From Terebella lapidaria (lineage: Eukaryota > Annelida > Polychaeta > Terebellida > Terebellidae), in NCBI GenBank assembly GCA_949152475.1, contig OX424561.1:7812001-7876000 (forward strand): 64,000 nucleotides of DNA, in the 5' to 3' direction. The position numbers were made by a program, and so were the translations under genes. Below, piece after piece: positions 12,841 through 26,000 of this stretch; the first letter of the stretch is position 1; each line of letters starts with the position of its first letter. The notes under the pieces were generated by a model, which ran no database searches, was not told where the DNA came from, and saw nothing but the letters and a program-made list of their open reading frames with translations.

Positions 12841-13005
12841 GAGTGTAATTCTCATAGACCTGTGTGCCAAGCACAAACATTATAACCTATGCCGGTGAGG
12901 GAGTGATAAACAATAGGAACTTCACCTGCGAAGGGATCAGTCTGCCAGTATTGAAGTCACCCTCAGTTCCTAGGACGAGAAGTGCTCTAACATGTATTTA
13001 CACTG
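12841..13005. mobile_element. Short MITE, second copy, opposite orientation
   Basis: The ends CCAAAGAGTGTAA and TTTACACTGTTTGG form an imperfect inverted pair. Internal blocks match the inverse of the 8768-8961 element (CCGGTGAGGGAGTG, AAACAATAGGAACTTCACC). It is non-autonomous. Confidence 0.5.
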
Positions 13006-14762
13006 TTTGGTGGTACGTCATCATTGAGTTCGTGGAAATGCCTGTATGACACACTGCATCGCTCGAGATTCACGCCGAATCTCATCTCTGCTACGACACG
13101 TATAGGACTCTGGGAAATACTTTCGGGGTAAACAAACAGCTCACGTGTGTTGCCGAGTTTTGACAGACGGTTTACAGGGTTACGCAATGCAAGGAACCGG
13201 CAAAATCGATATGGTTTCCTCGTCATGTTGGATTTTTTCTCTAGTTTTCCTTCTTCTAGTCTACCTCTCTCGTATTGTATTTGCATTAGTAGTTGATAAC
13301 ATCATGGTCTATATATTGCGGACTAACCTGCGTAAAGTGGTAGCGTAAGGATACAATATTAAAAATTTTAATGTTATAGGGCAAGAATGACAGCGTCGAC
13401 TGCTGGCTTTAGCGCAGAGGATGCTGGGAACAGTATGGCCTGTATGATTGTTCATTTCGTTCGAGAATAGTACGTAGGCTGAACAAGTATCCTTGAGCTG
13501 AAAGTAGTAGTAAAATTGCCAAACATGTGAGATCATATGAAAGACCTAGTTTTGCTGGGTAAAATGTTGTTTTACAGCATGTCAATATATATATATTGGT
13601 TAAAAAGTTATGGCGGTTTGAATGTCGCATTTCAGCAGTTTATAACATTATGCTTGCTTTAAAACTTCTGGATTTTAATTTTTTAGAGAAGCAAACGAGG
13701 CATTCGTGACGTAAAAGGCAGAATTTGAGCTTTAATAATTGTTCTGGTCAGAATGGTTGCAAACTTAAACTTTGCACGATAGACATGGTCAGTGATCAGT
13801 GTTGTTCAAAATGTTACTATTGCCATGATTACCATTCATCTGTATTGTACAATAACTACACAATCAGTACAAAAAATTCAACTGTATTGTATAATAACTA
13901 TGCATGTAACGTCAATTTATTCTCACCTTTGGTTTGGTTTGTTTATCGATATGACTGGATTCGAACTATAGCAACCCTGGTTGATAGAGGCCTCATATCA
14001 ATACTGGTCGCCTTGGCAACAATCCAGAGGTAAAATTCATTGACAATCAATCATGGAGAGCATGTACATGTGGAATAAGCTTTGTTGAATACTTACAATT
14101 ACTAAAGACATTACATGCACATAAAAACCAGGTAATTAAAAAATTGTGCATACAATTTTGTTTTTACATATTAATGAGCTTTTTGACTTCCCAAATTGTA
14201 ACTTGGGCAGTTTGAACTTTGAAGCACAGTTACTTTCGAAGGAATTGAGATATTGATATGCTATAAACCCGTTCTGATGAGCTCACAAGACGCTTTAATC
14301 TGAGCTCACATCATATTTTCATGTTCCTAATACTTGACTTCAGATCAAAACAAATCCTCCATAACTGTTTTAATTTGGATCTTATGTGTTTTATCGCGCA
14401 GTAAACTAAATTAATTCACCAAATCTCACAATTCTCTTTCTGAAACTGAAATTATTTGAATTTCCTCCCCAAATGGGATCGAGGGAATTCAAACGAATTT
14501 TGGGCCGGATTCTCATGAGGTAAATGCTGACGGGAAAATGTTCCAGTTGTGGTGCAAATTGTGGACTGTCTCGAACATTTCATGGAGTTGAAATTTTGAA
14601 ATTGGAATAGATGTCCAAATTTCTCAGATTTTGAGTTCTGAAATTTGGTGGAAAAAAAATAATGCTTTTATGCCCAATGGAAACATAATATAAAACATCA
14701 AATTGTTGCGACGATCGAAAACAAAATTAGGCTAATGGCAAAAATCGAGTTTTTTTACTGAC
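13006..14762. other. Non-coding spacer
   Basis: No convincing exon. A 14-mer GTCGCCTTGGCAAC at 14007-14020 fits the RFX X-box pattern. The rest is AT-rich unique sequence. Confidence 0.4.
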
Positions 14763-15031
14763 CTGGTCATCAATCCAATGTTATCCTGGTCATCAATCCA
14801 ATCCCTTATCTTAATTACGTTTCCACATCCTTCCACTCTGTTTATGGTGACCATGTACCGTGCTCCACTTGATGAGAGACTACTCATTAAGGTTTTTGTA
14901 AGGGAATTCCATGGGATTCCTCGCCTCGGGAGGGTTTCCCACATGACGTCATAATTTGTGCGCCGAACAAGGAGGGAAACACAGGCGTCAGCCACAAAAG
15001 CAGGAGGTGAGGACAGAAGTTGTTCTTTCAT
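14763..15031 (-). CDS. Possible first coding exon of an unknown gene
   Basis: An ATG-started open frame of about 89 codons that ends at a good donor (ACCAG then GTCAGT at 14762-14757). It would begin MKEQLLSSPPAFVADAC and end DNIGLMTR. I recognise no domain and found no partner exon. A 22-bp stretch (GGTCATCAATCCAAT...) is repeated in tandem at its 3' end. It lies upstream of TFB2M on the same strand but does not resemble the TFB2M N-terminus. It may be chance. Confidence 0.2.
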
Positions 15032-16580
15032 GTGTTTGGAGGACTACAGCTTTATGACCTGAAGACACATTCGAACGTTTTTTGTGTGTAGAATCTATTG
15101 GCTTGGAAGATACTGTGAGAAGAATGACAATCAATGACCAAAACCCTGAAAGCGGAAAGTTTACAGCTTGTCGTCTTGATCAAGTTTCAGTTTGACTCAC
15201 TCACTGCTCAGTGTCAGTCAGACAGTGAGTGACTCTTGTGACCGAGACTACGGTGTACGTCGTTCATTTCCACGAGACCATCATGATGCACCCTTGAGCT
15301 CGAACCTGTTGTTCAATTATGTTTCTTCTTGATACGCCTGTGGCCAGTGGATAACTAGAATCTACTTGATTATCTAGATCTGCGTAAGATGTAGACAGTA
15401 CATGTTCCGTCTAGTCTACACTAAACGGAACAGGCTCAACAGCAATCGCTGCGACTGACTGTCGACCAATTCTCCATAATTAAAATTTTGCCAGCGACAC
15501 TCGATTGATAATTCTCAATCTTTTCAATGTTTTGTACTGTAGATCTAGATCTATATACAATTAACGTTAACACTGTTAATCGAAATCTGTATGTAATTTG
15601 TTATTCAATAGGCTAAGGCCTAGTGAATAGAATGAAATCGTTCAAATCGCAATCATCCTGTGATCCCTCGTACCACCGAATGGTATTCCTTCACGGGTAT
15701 TATTTGACATTTACAATGCGACAGGACTCAAAACTACGAGTCATCCGTCCTAAATTTGCCGCATTCCCAAATTCGCCAACAGCATTTTCAGGCTCTGTTA
15801 TGTGCTTCAGAGCGGTCAGTAATATCGTTAATCGAGAGTCTAGTGTCCTGTCTGTTTACCAGCAATTTGTTTTCCAAGGACAGCTTCTATGCTTTGCTGA
15901 TATGCAGTTGGCGAATTTAGGGTTAGGGATGTAGCGTATTTAAAACGGATGGCTCGTAGAAGTAGAGCATTTCAGTTCTGACATTGTTATTCTGTATGAA
16001 AGCATGTTCTTGTATTTGATTGTTTGGGTAGAGATCATGCAAATGTTGGGATCATGGAATGGCGATTTGCATTGCAGCATGGAAGAGATTTCGTAAATAC
16101 CCATGTGTGGCCAACGCCGACGAATAATCGATTTATCATTTCTAGATTTTATTCAATATGGCCGCCTCTTTTACAGGTGACCTTAGTATAACTTTTTTTT
16201 CTCTCACTAGGTGGCTCTTGCATAAATGGGTGCATGATGACAGTCATAATGTAGCCATGTTATGACCACGTTATGATCAGAATATATGTAGGCATGTATA
16301 TGTGACCATTATGACAAAAACCTTCATTTGCCATTATGATATTCCATGGTGCAGCTCATGTGATTCCCGTCCCGAAACAAATGAAATGTATCCTCAAATC
16401 AAAATGTCGTTAAAACCCTATTATTGCAAAGAAAAGGTTATGCAGGGTTTTCAGAATCATTTGGAAAATTGCGAAAATATATATGTACATGTGTGTATTA
16501 TGAAATATTAAAATAATATCAATATTTTTTCTGTTCACATCAATAATTGGTATAAATATCGCATCTCCTTTATTTTGCAG
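15032..16580. other. Upstream of the MBD gene; 5' UTR exon expected here
   Basis: The first coding exon at 16582 is preceded directly by a splice acceptor (TTTTGCAG ending at 16580), so at least one untranslated exon must lie upstream. I could not place it. Confidence 0.4.
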
Positions 16581-16581
16581 T

Positions 16582-19500
16582 ATGGATTCACCTGCAACAA
16601 TGTCTGAGCGGGTGGAAGAGAGAAGTCCTGGCCATTCCCCAGATGTCAGCACTGTAGCTGAGGATTATGCATCAAAAGATGATTCAGTACCTGCTGAAGA
16701 CATGGAAACCAGTGCGTCTTTGGATAAGAATGACACTGATCCACTACAGGATGTGGAGGGAAACGAGGATAGTCACTCGGTTTCTAGTGCAAAGGATGCT
16801 GGGAAGGACAGAGATGAGTCGATGGAAGGTTTAGAGGCTGAGAAGAGTGGGGAGTTGGTAATCGAAACCTCCCCGACACGAATTCAGGACAGGACTGGTG
16901 GCTTACAGTTCGGGACACCAGATAGGCCAGGTAACCTCGATAGTGGTTCTCCTGAGGCTGAGAAGAGCGGAGACCTGGGGATCAACGCCTCCCCGACACC
17001 GACTCAGGAGAGGACTGGTATCTCTCAGGTCGGGACACCAGATAGGCCAGGTAACCTTGATAGTGGTTCTTCTTCTGAGGCTGAGAGGAGCGGAGATCTC
17101 GTGATCAACATATCTCCAACACCGACTCAGGAGAAGACTGGTGGCTCTCAGGTCGGGACACCAGATAGGCCAGGTAACCTTGAGGGTGGTTCTTCTGAGG
17201 CTGGGGGGGAGGGGGGCCCTCGAGGGGGGTCTCCAGTCCCCGACCAGGCAGCAGAGCGGGAGCAGATAAAAGACAGACTGCTGCAGGACCCGGTAGACCA
17301 TGAGGTGGAAGCAGGTGACCTGGAAATCACTGACAGTTTGCAGACTGGAGAGGTGCAGAACCGCAGCGGCAGAATCATAAAAAAACGTGAGACTTACTCA
17401 CCAGAACACGATCATTACAAGAAGAAGAAACTGGGACGGACATCGTCAAAGTTCAAGATTCGAAGGAGCAACAGTTGTATGTACACAAATAGTGTTGTAC
17501 TAGATTAGCGGTGACCAGCACCTTGGGTTAGCTGTGGTCTAATGGTGTTGGGTTTTGAGTTTTTTTGTCGTTCTTCCATTGATCATGTTGATTACAAGCA
17601 CAGAACTTAAGTATATGAAAAACATTTTCTAAAATGAGTAGATAGCAGACTCTTGCCAAAACTCTGTAATGGTTGATATTATAACCTGAAAATTCCACTT
17701 GGTGAATATACAACACATGTCTCATGAATGGTGGCTGGGTTGTGCAGTTTGCATGTGCTTCCTGAATTGTTTCATGTACCGTAATATAAATAGACATGCG
17801 AGAGATCATGACTAGTCAAAGTGGAGTACGGCTCAGTGTTACTGACTAATTTCTGTTTTAATTAGGGCATTTCGGCCTATGGTTTTTTGTCTGGTTTTTT
17901 TTTTTTTTTTTTTACTTTCCGCCGTTTGGTTTCCGATCAATAACTCGGGAACGCCTGAACGGATCTTGTCCAAATTTGCACCACTGGTCAGAAATATTAC
18001 ATGGAAGACCCCTATTGTTTTGGAGGCGGCTCCGGGGTCCGTGAGGTCCGTGAGGATGAAATCAAGGTTGATTTTGAGACTTGGTTTCCGAGCGATAACT
18101 CAAAAAGTATTCATGCAATGGCAAGTATTCTATGCATGGGAGTTCATATACCACCCGGGAAGAACTCTATTGATTTTGGGATCAATCCGTCGAACCACCT
18201 TTGATCTAGAGCTCGGGAAGAATTTTTGCTGATTCATCCTTGAGGCTTTCATGCATATCTCGGAAACGGTGCGTCGTAGAGCGAAATGGAGCTCAATTTC
18301 GGCCTACTGGCACTAGACAAACTAGTCTAGAGGGTATCTTGGGTCGAGACAACCCCTGGTGTCGAATTTTTTTTCGCCGACTCGGCACTTTCTGTTTGGC
18401 CGTATCTCGGAAACGGTGCGTCGTAGAGCGAAACGGAGCTCAATTCCGGCCTCCTGGCACTAGACAAACTAGGCTTATGGGTATTTTAGGTCGAGACGAC
18501 CCCTGGTATCGAATTTATATTCGCCGACTCGGCACTCGGTATCAATAGGATACTATAGGTTAGCGCCGGATTGTGGCAGCTGTGTAGTTATTCTAGACTG
18601 GGGTAAAGTGTACAGCGCCCTTGCTTAGAACTACGTTCTATAAAGGAGCGCTTAATAAATGTTAACTTTACTTTACTTTACTTCCTGTTTGGCTGTATCT
18701 CGGAACCCGGTGCATCGTAGAGTGAAACGGAACTCAATTCCGGCCTTCTGGCACTAGAGAAACTAGTCTAGGGGGTATTTTGGGTCGAGACTACCCCTGG
18801 TGTCGAATTTATTTCGCCGACTCAGCACTTCCTGTTTGGCCGTATCTCGGAAACGGTGTGTCGTAGAGCGAAACGGAGCTCAATTTCGGCCTCCCGGCCC
18901 TAGACAAACTAGTCTAGAGGGTATCTTGGGTCGAGACAACCCCTGGTGTCGAATTTATTTTCGCCGACTCTGCACTTCCTGTTTGGCCGTATCTCGGAAA
19001 CGGTGCGTCATACAGGGAAACGAAGCTCAATTCCGGCCTTCTGGCACTAGACAAACTAGTCTAGTGGGTATCCTGGGTCGAGACGACCCCTGGTATCGGA
19101 ATTTTTTTTTGCCGAATCGGCACTTCCTGTTTGGCCGTATCTCGGAAACGATGTGTCGTAGAGCGAAACGGAGCTCAATTTCGGCCTCCTGGCACAGGTC
19201 AAACTAGTCTAGGGGGTATTTTGGGTCGAGACGACCCCTGGTGTCGAATTTATTTTCGCCGACTCGGCACTTCCTGTTTGGCCGTATCTCGGAAACGATG
19301 CGTCGTAGAGCGGAGCTCAATTCCGGCCTTCTGGTACTAGACAAACTAGTCTAGGGGTATTTTGGTTCGAGACGACCCCTGGTGTTGAATTTATTTTCGC
19401 CGACTCGGCACTTCCTGTTTGACCGTATCTGGGAAACAGTGCGTCGTAGAGCGAAACGGAGCTCAATTTCAGCCTCTTGGCACTAGACAAACTAGGCTTA

Positions 19501-20055
19501 GGGGTATTTTGGGTCGAGACGACTTCTGGTGCCGTATCTCGAAAACGGTGTGTCGTAGAGCGAAACGCAAAGATGCCTAAGGGCGGGGTATGTCACTTAA
19601 ACTTTGACCACGGACAGTTTCAGAGTCATCATGGTTCTAGACAAGGTCTCTTAGGTATATGTTAGCTAGGAATAGAACTCATACGAAATGCCCCAAGGCA
19701 TCTTCAGGCCTTGACGTCTAGTTAATTTTATTGTTTGCAGCATCCACAATATGGTACCGTATTCGTTCATTTACCACACTGTATGCTTGTAAAATCTTGT
19801 ACACAATACTGTATCAAATGTATCAAACAAGCGACCCTCTGCACAAGTCAACGATAGGCGAGACACCTTCCACAATTCCAGAAAAAGATGTGTTAGTTCG
19901 GTAATTTCTGTTTACGCCAAAAAGCAGCAGATGATTGTGTACCAGTGGGTGGTCTTGAAGCAAGTTCTGGGTCAAGCAGAAATGGTTTCAGCAACGGTAA
20001 AAACAATGGAATTAGGCATCCCGATTGAAAATCGGGAGGCCTTATGTTTTTGTCT

Positions 20056-20099
<44 letters not shown>

Positions 20100-23000
20100 C
20101 TTCCGCCGTTCGGTTTCCGGATCATAACTCTTGAACGCCTTGATCTATCTTTCCGAAATTTTCACAGCTCATCCGAAATACTTTGCTCCTAACCCCTATT
20201 GTTTTTCGTCGAGATCCGAAATCCAAGATGGCCGCTGGCGGCCATTTTGGAAAAAAAAATCGGGCGATTCCTGTCAATGTCATAATTTGATTCAGGCAAT
20301 TTCCAGGAGAAAAAAATTTTTTGGGTGTATTTTTTTTTGGACTTAGAATTTTTCCCTCACCTGCCCCCATGCAGATGTAATACTGTGACTGAGCCATGCT
20401 ACTGTATTCACTGACTGCAGCCTGCATGTCCAGCATGAGGCTAGGCTCTGCCCTCTCAGCCAGTGCAGTATATGAGAGCCCTGCTCAGTAATGCCTGTGA
20501 TAAGGCAATACCCCCCCCCCCCTCTCCCTCCCCCACCTCCACTGTCAGCCAGTCTAATCTGCATATGAATGTAGCAATGTATCAGTGACTTGTATGCACT
20601 GCCCCTCTTCCTCCCCCCCCCCCCCCCTCTCCTGTCCCCTCACCCCAGTTTACTATACTAACACCAACAAGTTGGAACAATGCCCTCCTTCCCTTTCTAA
20701 AGAAAACAATAGGTGGTTATATAATGATGACCCAAACTGAAGATAACAGCTTTGAAGGTCTGCCTGGGCCTTGGTTGCCGGTCAATTGTTCATTGTATTC
20801 AGTTAAAACAGCACTGTGTTTATCTGGATGAAACTACATGCATTGTTTTGTTTTCTAGCTGTATTTCACATGCAGTGACCAAATTATCATTGTTTTACTT
20901 AGTCAGAACCCAGAATAATTTCCTTTTTGCTTGTATTATGAATGTCTGTCATGTCTGTACATTTAATACCTATTGAGATTAAAACAAATATCTGATGGAC
21001 ATTTGTCTAGTGAGCAACTGCTATAATTTGAACTCTCACTCCCACCTGTGTTCAATAATCCTGGTATATGTATTATAATAACAGTCAAGTTTCACCATTA
21101 GAAAAGAAAAGAAAAATTGGGGGATGCCACAAAGCCTATAGGCTTTTATGTCTAGTTTAACTTTGCATTCCCCTCAGTTATTCGTGGGCATCACAATTGT
21201 GCTGACGTCATATGATCTTGAAAGTACGCAAATGTTCAGGATGTGTCCGACCTATATTCTAGATATAGGGGGTGTGCACTTATTAGAGCATGTGCGGTTA
21301 ATAAAACGAATATGTTATTTCCCGTGTTTTGTCTAAAGTTCAGATGTACAAAATTACCAGTCGTTACCATAACCAAAAGGTTTTAAATCACCACATGACA
21401 TATTACATTGTGAAATCTTTCAAAATCTTTATTTCATTATGGGATCAAATTTTTCATGTCTGATCAGTTTTTGTGAATGTGTGATCAGTTTCAGACACGG
21501 CTGATGTGTCACCATCATCTTCAGGATTTCAAGGATCGTGTAAGTGATGTTAGTTCACAAAATTTCCAGGATATATAGCACCAGAAGCCCATCATATGGT
21601 TTCTGATAGTACATAATGACCAGCATAGCAATCATATGCTGGAAACAGTCTAAGTAAATAGTACCGAATGACAGACTATATCTTGTCTATGTATTTTTGA
21701 GACTTGTTCTATTGATTTGATATTGATCTGTGTTTCAGCCCCCAATGTGAAGTTGAAGAAAAGAGCAGATGTCAAGCCACAGTGGTTGAAACCTTTTGCA
21801 GAAGGTAAATTTCATTCGGTACTTGTATATCTACACATGGAACTGTTGTTTCTGTTTAGCTTGTAAGGAGTGTTTGCTTGAAATGACATCGTTTTTACAC
21901 TGCCATTCTGTCAAGGTTGGAGAAGAGAAATTGTTCTGCGTAATACCTACGATGAGGACAAAAAACGGGCCGCAGATGTCTATTACTATCCTCCCAACAA
22001 AGGCAAACTTGTAAGCCGACCATACTGCCTGAGCTTTCATATATATGTGCTTTTTGTAAAACAAGACATACATGTACATGGAATGATTATTATGGTGTGG
22101 TAAACGAGGCATGTACAAATACCAGGACAAAAAAACGGGCCGCAGATGTCTATTACTATCCTCCCAACAAAGGCAAACTTGTAAGCCGACCATACTGCCT
22201 GAGCTTTCATATATATGTGCTTTTTGTAAAACAAGACATACATGTACATGGAATGATTATTATGGTGTGGTAAACGAGGCATGTACAAATACCACAAAAT
22301 AATAAATTGTTCCATTTTGAGACTTTATTTTTTCAGAGATCAAGTGTTCAGATTGGAAAATATTGTGAGTATTTTATTCAGAGCTAAAGCTTGAAATTTT
22401 GGCATACTACTTAGTAGTTCTGAAAAATAGGTGCGCAAATATATTGAAATATAATTATATGAGCATACCATCAGTTCAGTTGAAAAAAAATGTACAGATA
22501 TGATTTCGCAAACCTTGGGTGAATGACTGAGTGTTGGTATCTTTTTCTTCAGTGGATGAGATTGGGAACTTCACGTTGACGACAGAATGCTTCACTTTCA
22601 TCAAAGAAACAATTTACGAGGAGCCCGCGGAATATGTTCGCGTGGCTGGCCGCACCTCGATTGGACGTCCGAAAGGTTCACCGAGCAAATCTCCCAAAAC
22701 CCCCATCATGAAGCACAAGAAGAATCCATTCGCCAAGAGTCCACTGCTCCTGAAGAAGACTGCACTGGGTCTGACAGCATCTCCTACATCTTCCAAGGCC
22801 TCACCGATACTTATCAAGATGTTACCGAAGGTTGCGAGTCCATCGTCCAGCACAGTCGACGTCAAGCCCAAATTCATCATCGTCAATAAACAAGCCGGTG
22901 AATCCCCCAGTACCAGCACGGTGCGAACTGTGGGGTCCATCTCAGTAGTCAAGACACCTGGGGGTAGTGCTGTCACCACGACAACCAGCCCCGCAACACA

Positions 23001-26000
23001 GTTCATCAGAGTCATACCTAGCAGTGGAGCTTCACTCGTCAAAAAACCCGTCGCAAAGAAACATACAGGCAAACGTTCAATGCAAGCCAACGATGACAAT
23101 CCAGCGTCAAAAAAAATTAAAGTTGTGGTGCCAATGTCTGAGTAAGTTTATGGAAATCTGACTGTACTATGTAAATGCTACAATGGATAAGGCATTTTTG
23201 TAGCATTCCTGTTCCATTTCAATGTATGTAGAACATTTGATGTCATTAACACATAATAAGGGAAGGTTTGTTGCTCACACAGCTCAGAGAATCAACGCCT
23301 GTGTGACATGAACTGTCCAGGACGTCACGGCGTACCTCCCTCACTTCACTGCACCGTCTGTATGTGTATGTTCCATCCGGAATGTGTCAACAGAGGTCTC
23401 CACCATCAGAGACTTGACGGCTTCATCTGCAGGGTTGGTCTTTCAGGACAGATTCCATTTGATCAATCTATTTATGAATTGTGATGATATGCTGGTATCT
23501 TTTATTGGTGCAAAACAATAATACGTTTCTCCGTTATACTTTCCAGACTTGCAGAGCTGTACAGAAGAAGATGAACAACACGAAATCAGTGAACAACAAT
23601 AATACTGGCGGGAGTCAAGGTAACCTATCAAGTCTGACCTGCCAAGCTGCTCCGCCTCCTCTCCAGTCTGTCAGGGCCTCATTACCTCCACCGCTCAAGG
23701 TCGGCCCAGTGACCATCAGCACCATGTCACAGCGACAGCCGCCTCCCCTCAGGATGGCTCCAGGCACTGGCCCAGCTCCAATCATGCCACCGATGGCTCC
23801 CCCACCCCTCCGAGCCGCTGGCCACCCTCCTGTCATGAGAACAATGGTTCCTGATCCTTCAAGCATCCCGCTGCCTGTGCTCAATCAGTCTCCCGCCACT
23901 GTGATTGCTCCACCGACCAATGGATCCTTGCCCGATGCTTTGCCGTCGATGGTACCCAGACCGATGGGCTCGTCAGCTATCCAAGTATCGTTGCCGTCAT
24001 CCACCCCCAAGGACATCTCCGGACAGATTCTAGCCCTGCCGACAAACGTCACCAGCAAACTGAACATGGACAAACCCGTGGCTCTCAAAGTCAATGGCCA
24101 GAGGTATCTGATCCCACCCCACTGCTTCATCAACACCCAGGAAGGCGCCAAGATCTACCTGCCGCCCGGCTACCTGCCCAGCTCTGTGGTTCAGGGACCT
24201 TCCAGTCCACTCAGTGTCAACCTGAACCCCCAGCCGGGCAAGGACGAGCAGCTGCTAAACATCACACCACTGGGCGATATGAGGCAGAAGCTATCTGAAA
24301 CAGGCTGCGAGAGTGGCTCCACAAGTCCGATCGAGGGAGAGAAGGCACAGAACAAACAGACCAGACCTAATCGCAAGATAGCAACACCCAAAAACTACTG
24401 TCACATTCAGCAGCTTCACCTGGGCTTTGACTGCATGCTCCACATCTTCAGATACCTGGGTCTAAAGGACCTGCTCACGTAAGCTTCCACATATTCGTTA
24501 TTTATTGGTCAAGTTGATTTTTGCTGACCAGAATGGTGATCAGTGATAGATGCTATTGTTTCAGGTCCAGAGCAGTGTGTAAAACATGGAAACGAGTTGC
24601 CTCACAACATTGGATGGTAAGTATACAAACTGTAGATAGTTTGGCTCACTGACGTCTCAGCTCCAAATGTACTTTCCTGGTGATAATTATGATGGATACT
24701 CCTCAGACTTATTCATTTGAAGCAAAACTGATACAGTGTTACATACCATTACTGTGTATCAATCACTGTCCACAGTGGAAGAAGATTCAGTTGAGAGGTC
24801 ATCGAGTCACAGACTGGGAACAGGCAGCTGAATTCTTCCGGGACCTGCACACTCATACACTGGTTAGTATATTTCATGACACTGCAACTGTTGTAAGTGA
24901 AGAAAGTATTTCAACTGAGTTTCTGATTTGCCAAATTCGCTGCTGAGAAATTTTTTGTCAATTTTATATATCCTATATGCAGATGAAGAATTAAAAAATG
25001 TGATCACGATAAAATGTGAAGCACTGATTGATATTACCAGGACCTGCGAGGATTACAACATGGGGAGGACCTGAACCGGACTTGGCACCAGTTTACTGGC
25101 ATCCTGCCAAACCTGATGTACCTGCGACGTATAGACTTCGGTCAGTGTCCGAGCACCGTGCTACACGCTGTCACTGAGAAGCTGCCGGGACTCACTGCTC
25201 TCACCGCCGAGTTCATCACAGACACTACACAGGAACAGCAGATGTGGTAGGCTCTGGGGTGATGTAATAGGTTTTGTGAGGGAGCATTGCCTATAATAAG
25301 CATTTGAAATCATGCAAATTTTCATGCAAATCACTGAAAGCTGTATCAAAATGAAAGGGCTGAATTAATTTTAAAGGAATTTATGGAGTAAATATAATAT
25401 TCCATAAATGATATAATATATGTACTAGAATTTGATGTGTACTTTACGACTCCAGGTCGTCGAATGCCAAGCTGGACATCGGTAAGTTCTGTGGACTGAA
25501 GGATCTGGAGGTACTCAAGCTGCGGGGTCTGTGTGGTCTGACGATGCCAGCGTTCTCCTTCAGTGGCGGCCTCAGTGAGCTCAGCTCTCTCACCAAACTC
25601 AGGATGCTCGTAAGTTTTGTGCAGGGGATTATGGTTATAGCGGCTAAAATTCAGAAGTGTGCCCTACAGGGAAGGGGTTAAAATGTTGAAATAGTATCGA
25701 GCAAATAGTGAAAAAGACTATGTCACACTGAATTTACCCAAGTAAAATGTCAAATTTGTCTAATACCTATGTAAGATTTTCTAATGTATGTGTTGGGTAT
25801 TTCCAGTCACTGACAACACTGCGAGACGTTTCCGAGGATGAGTTCCACTTCCTGTCTTCTCTCGTTAACCTAGAGGAGTTGGAGCTGGGTGACCTGTCGT
25901 CATGGAAACCTGAGGTCAGTCCTTGCGTGTCACAGTCTTGTGGGGTGGAAAGTATAATCAACAGAATGGGTCTCTGTTGTTCATTTGATGATCTGAGATT

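Noticed and set aside
13725-14033. 102-codon plus-strand frame
   Set aside because: No ATG at the start, low-complexity composition, no splice signals and no similarity recognised.
18240-19665. Frames repeating AVSRKRCVVERNGAQF
   Set aside because: They are the 147-bp satellite of the Helitron-like element, not a protein family.
22614-23099. 161-codon minus-strand frame opposite the MBD gene
   Set aside because: It is a shadow of the Ser/Thr/Pro-rich coding exon on the plus strand.
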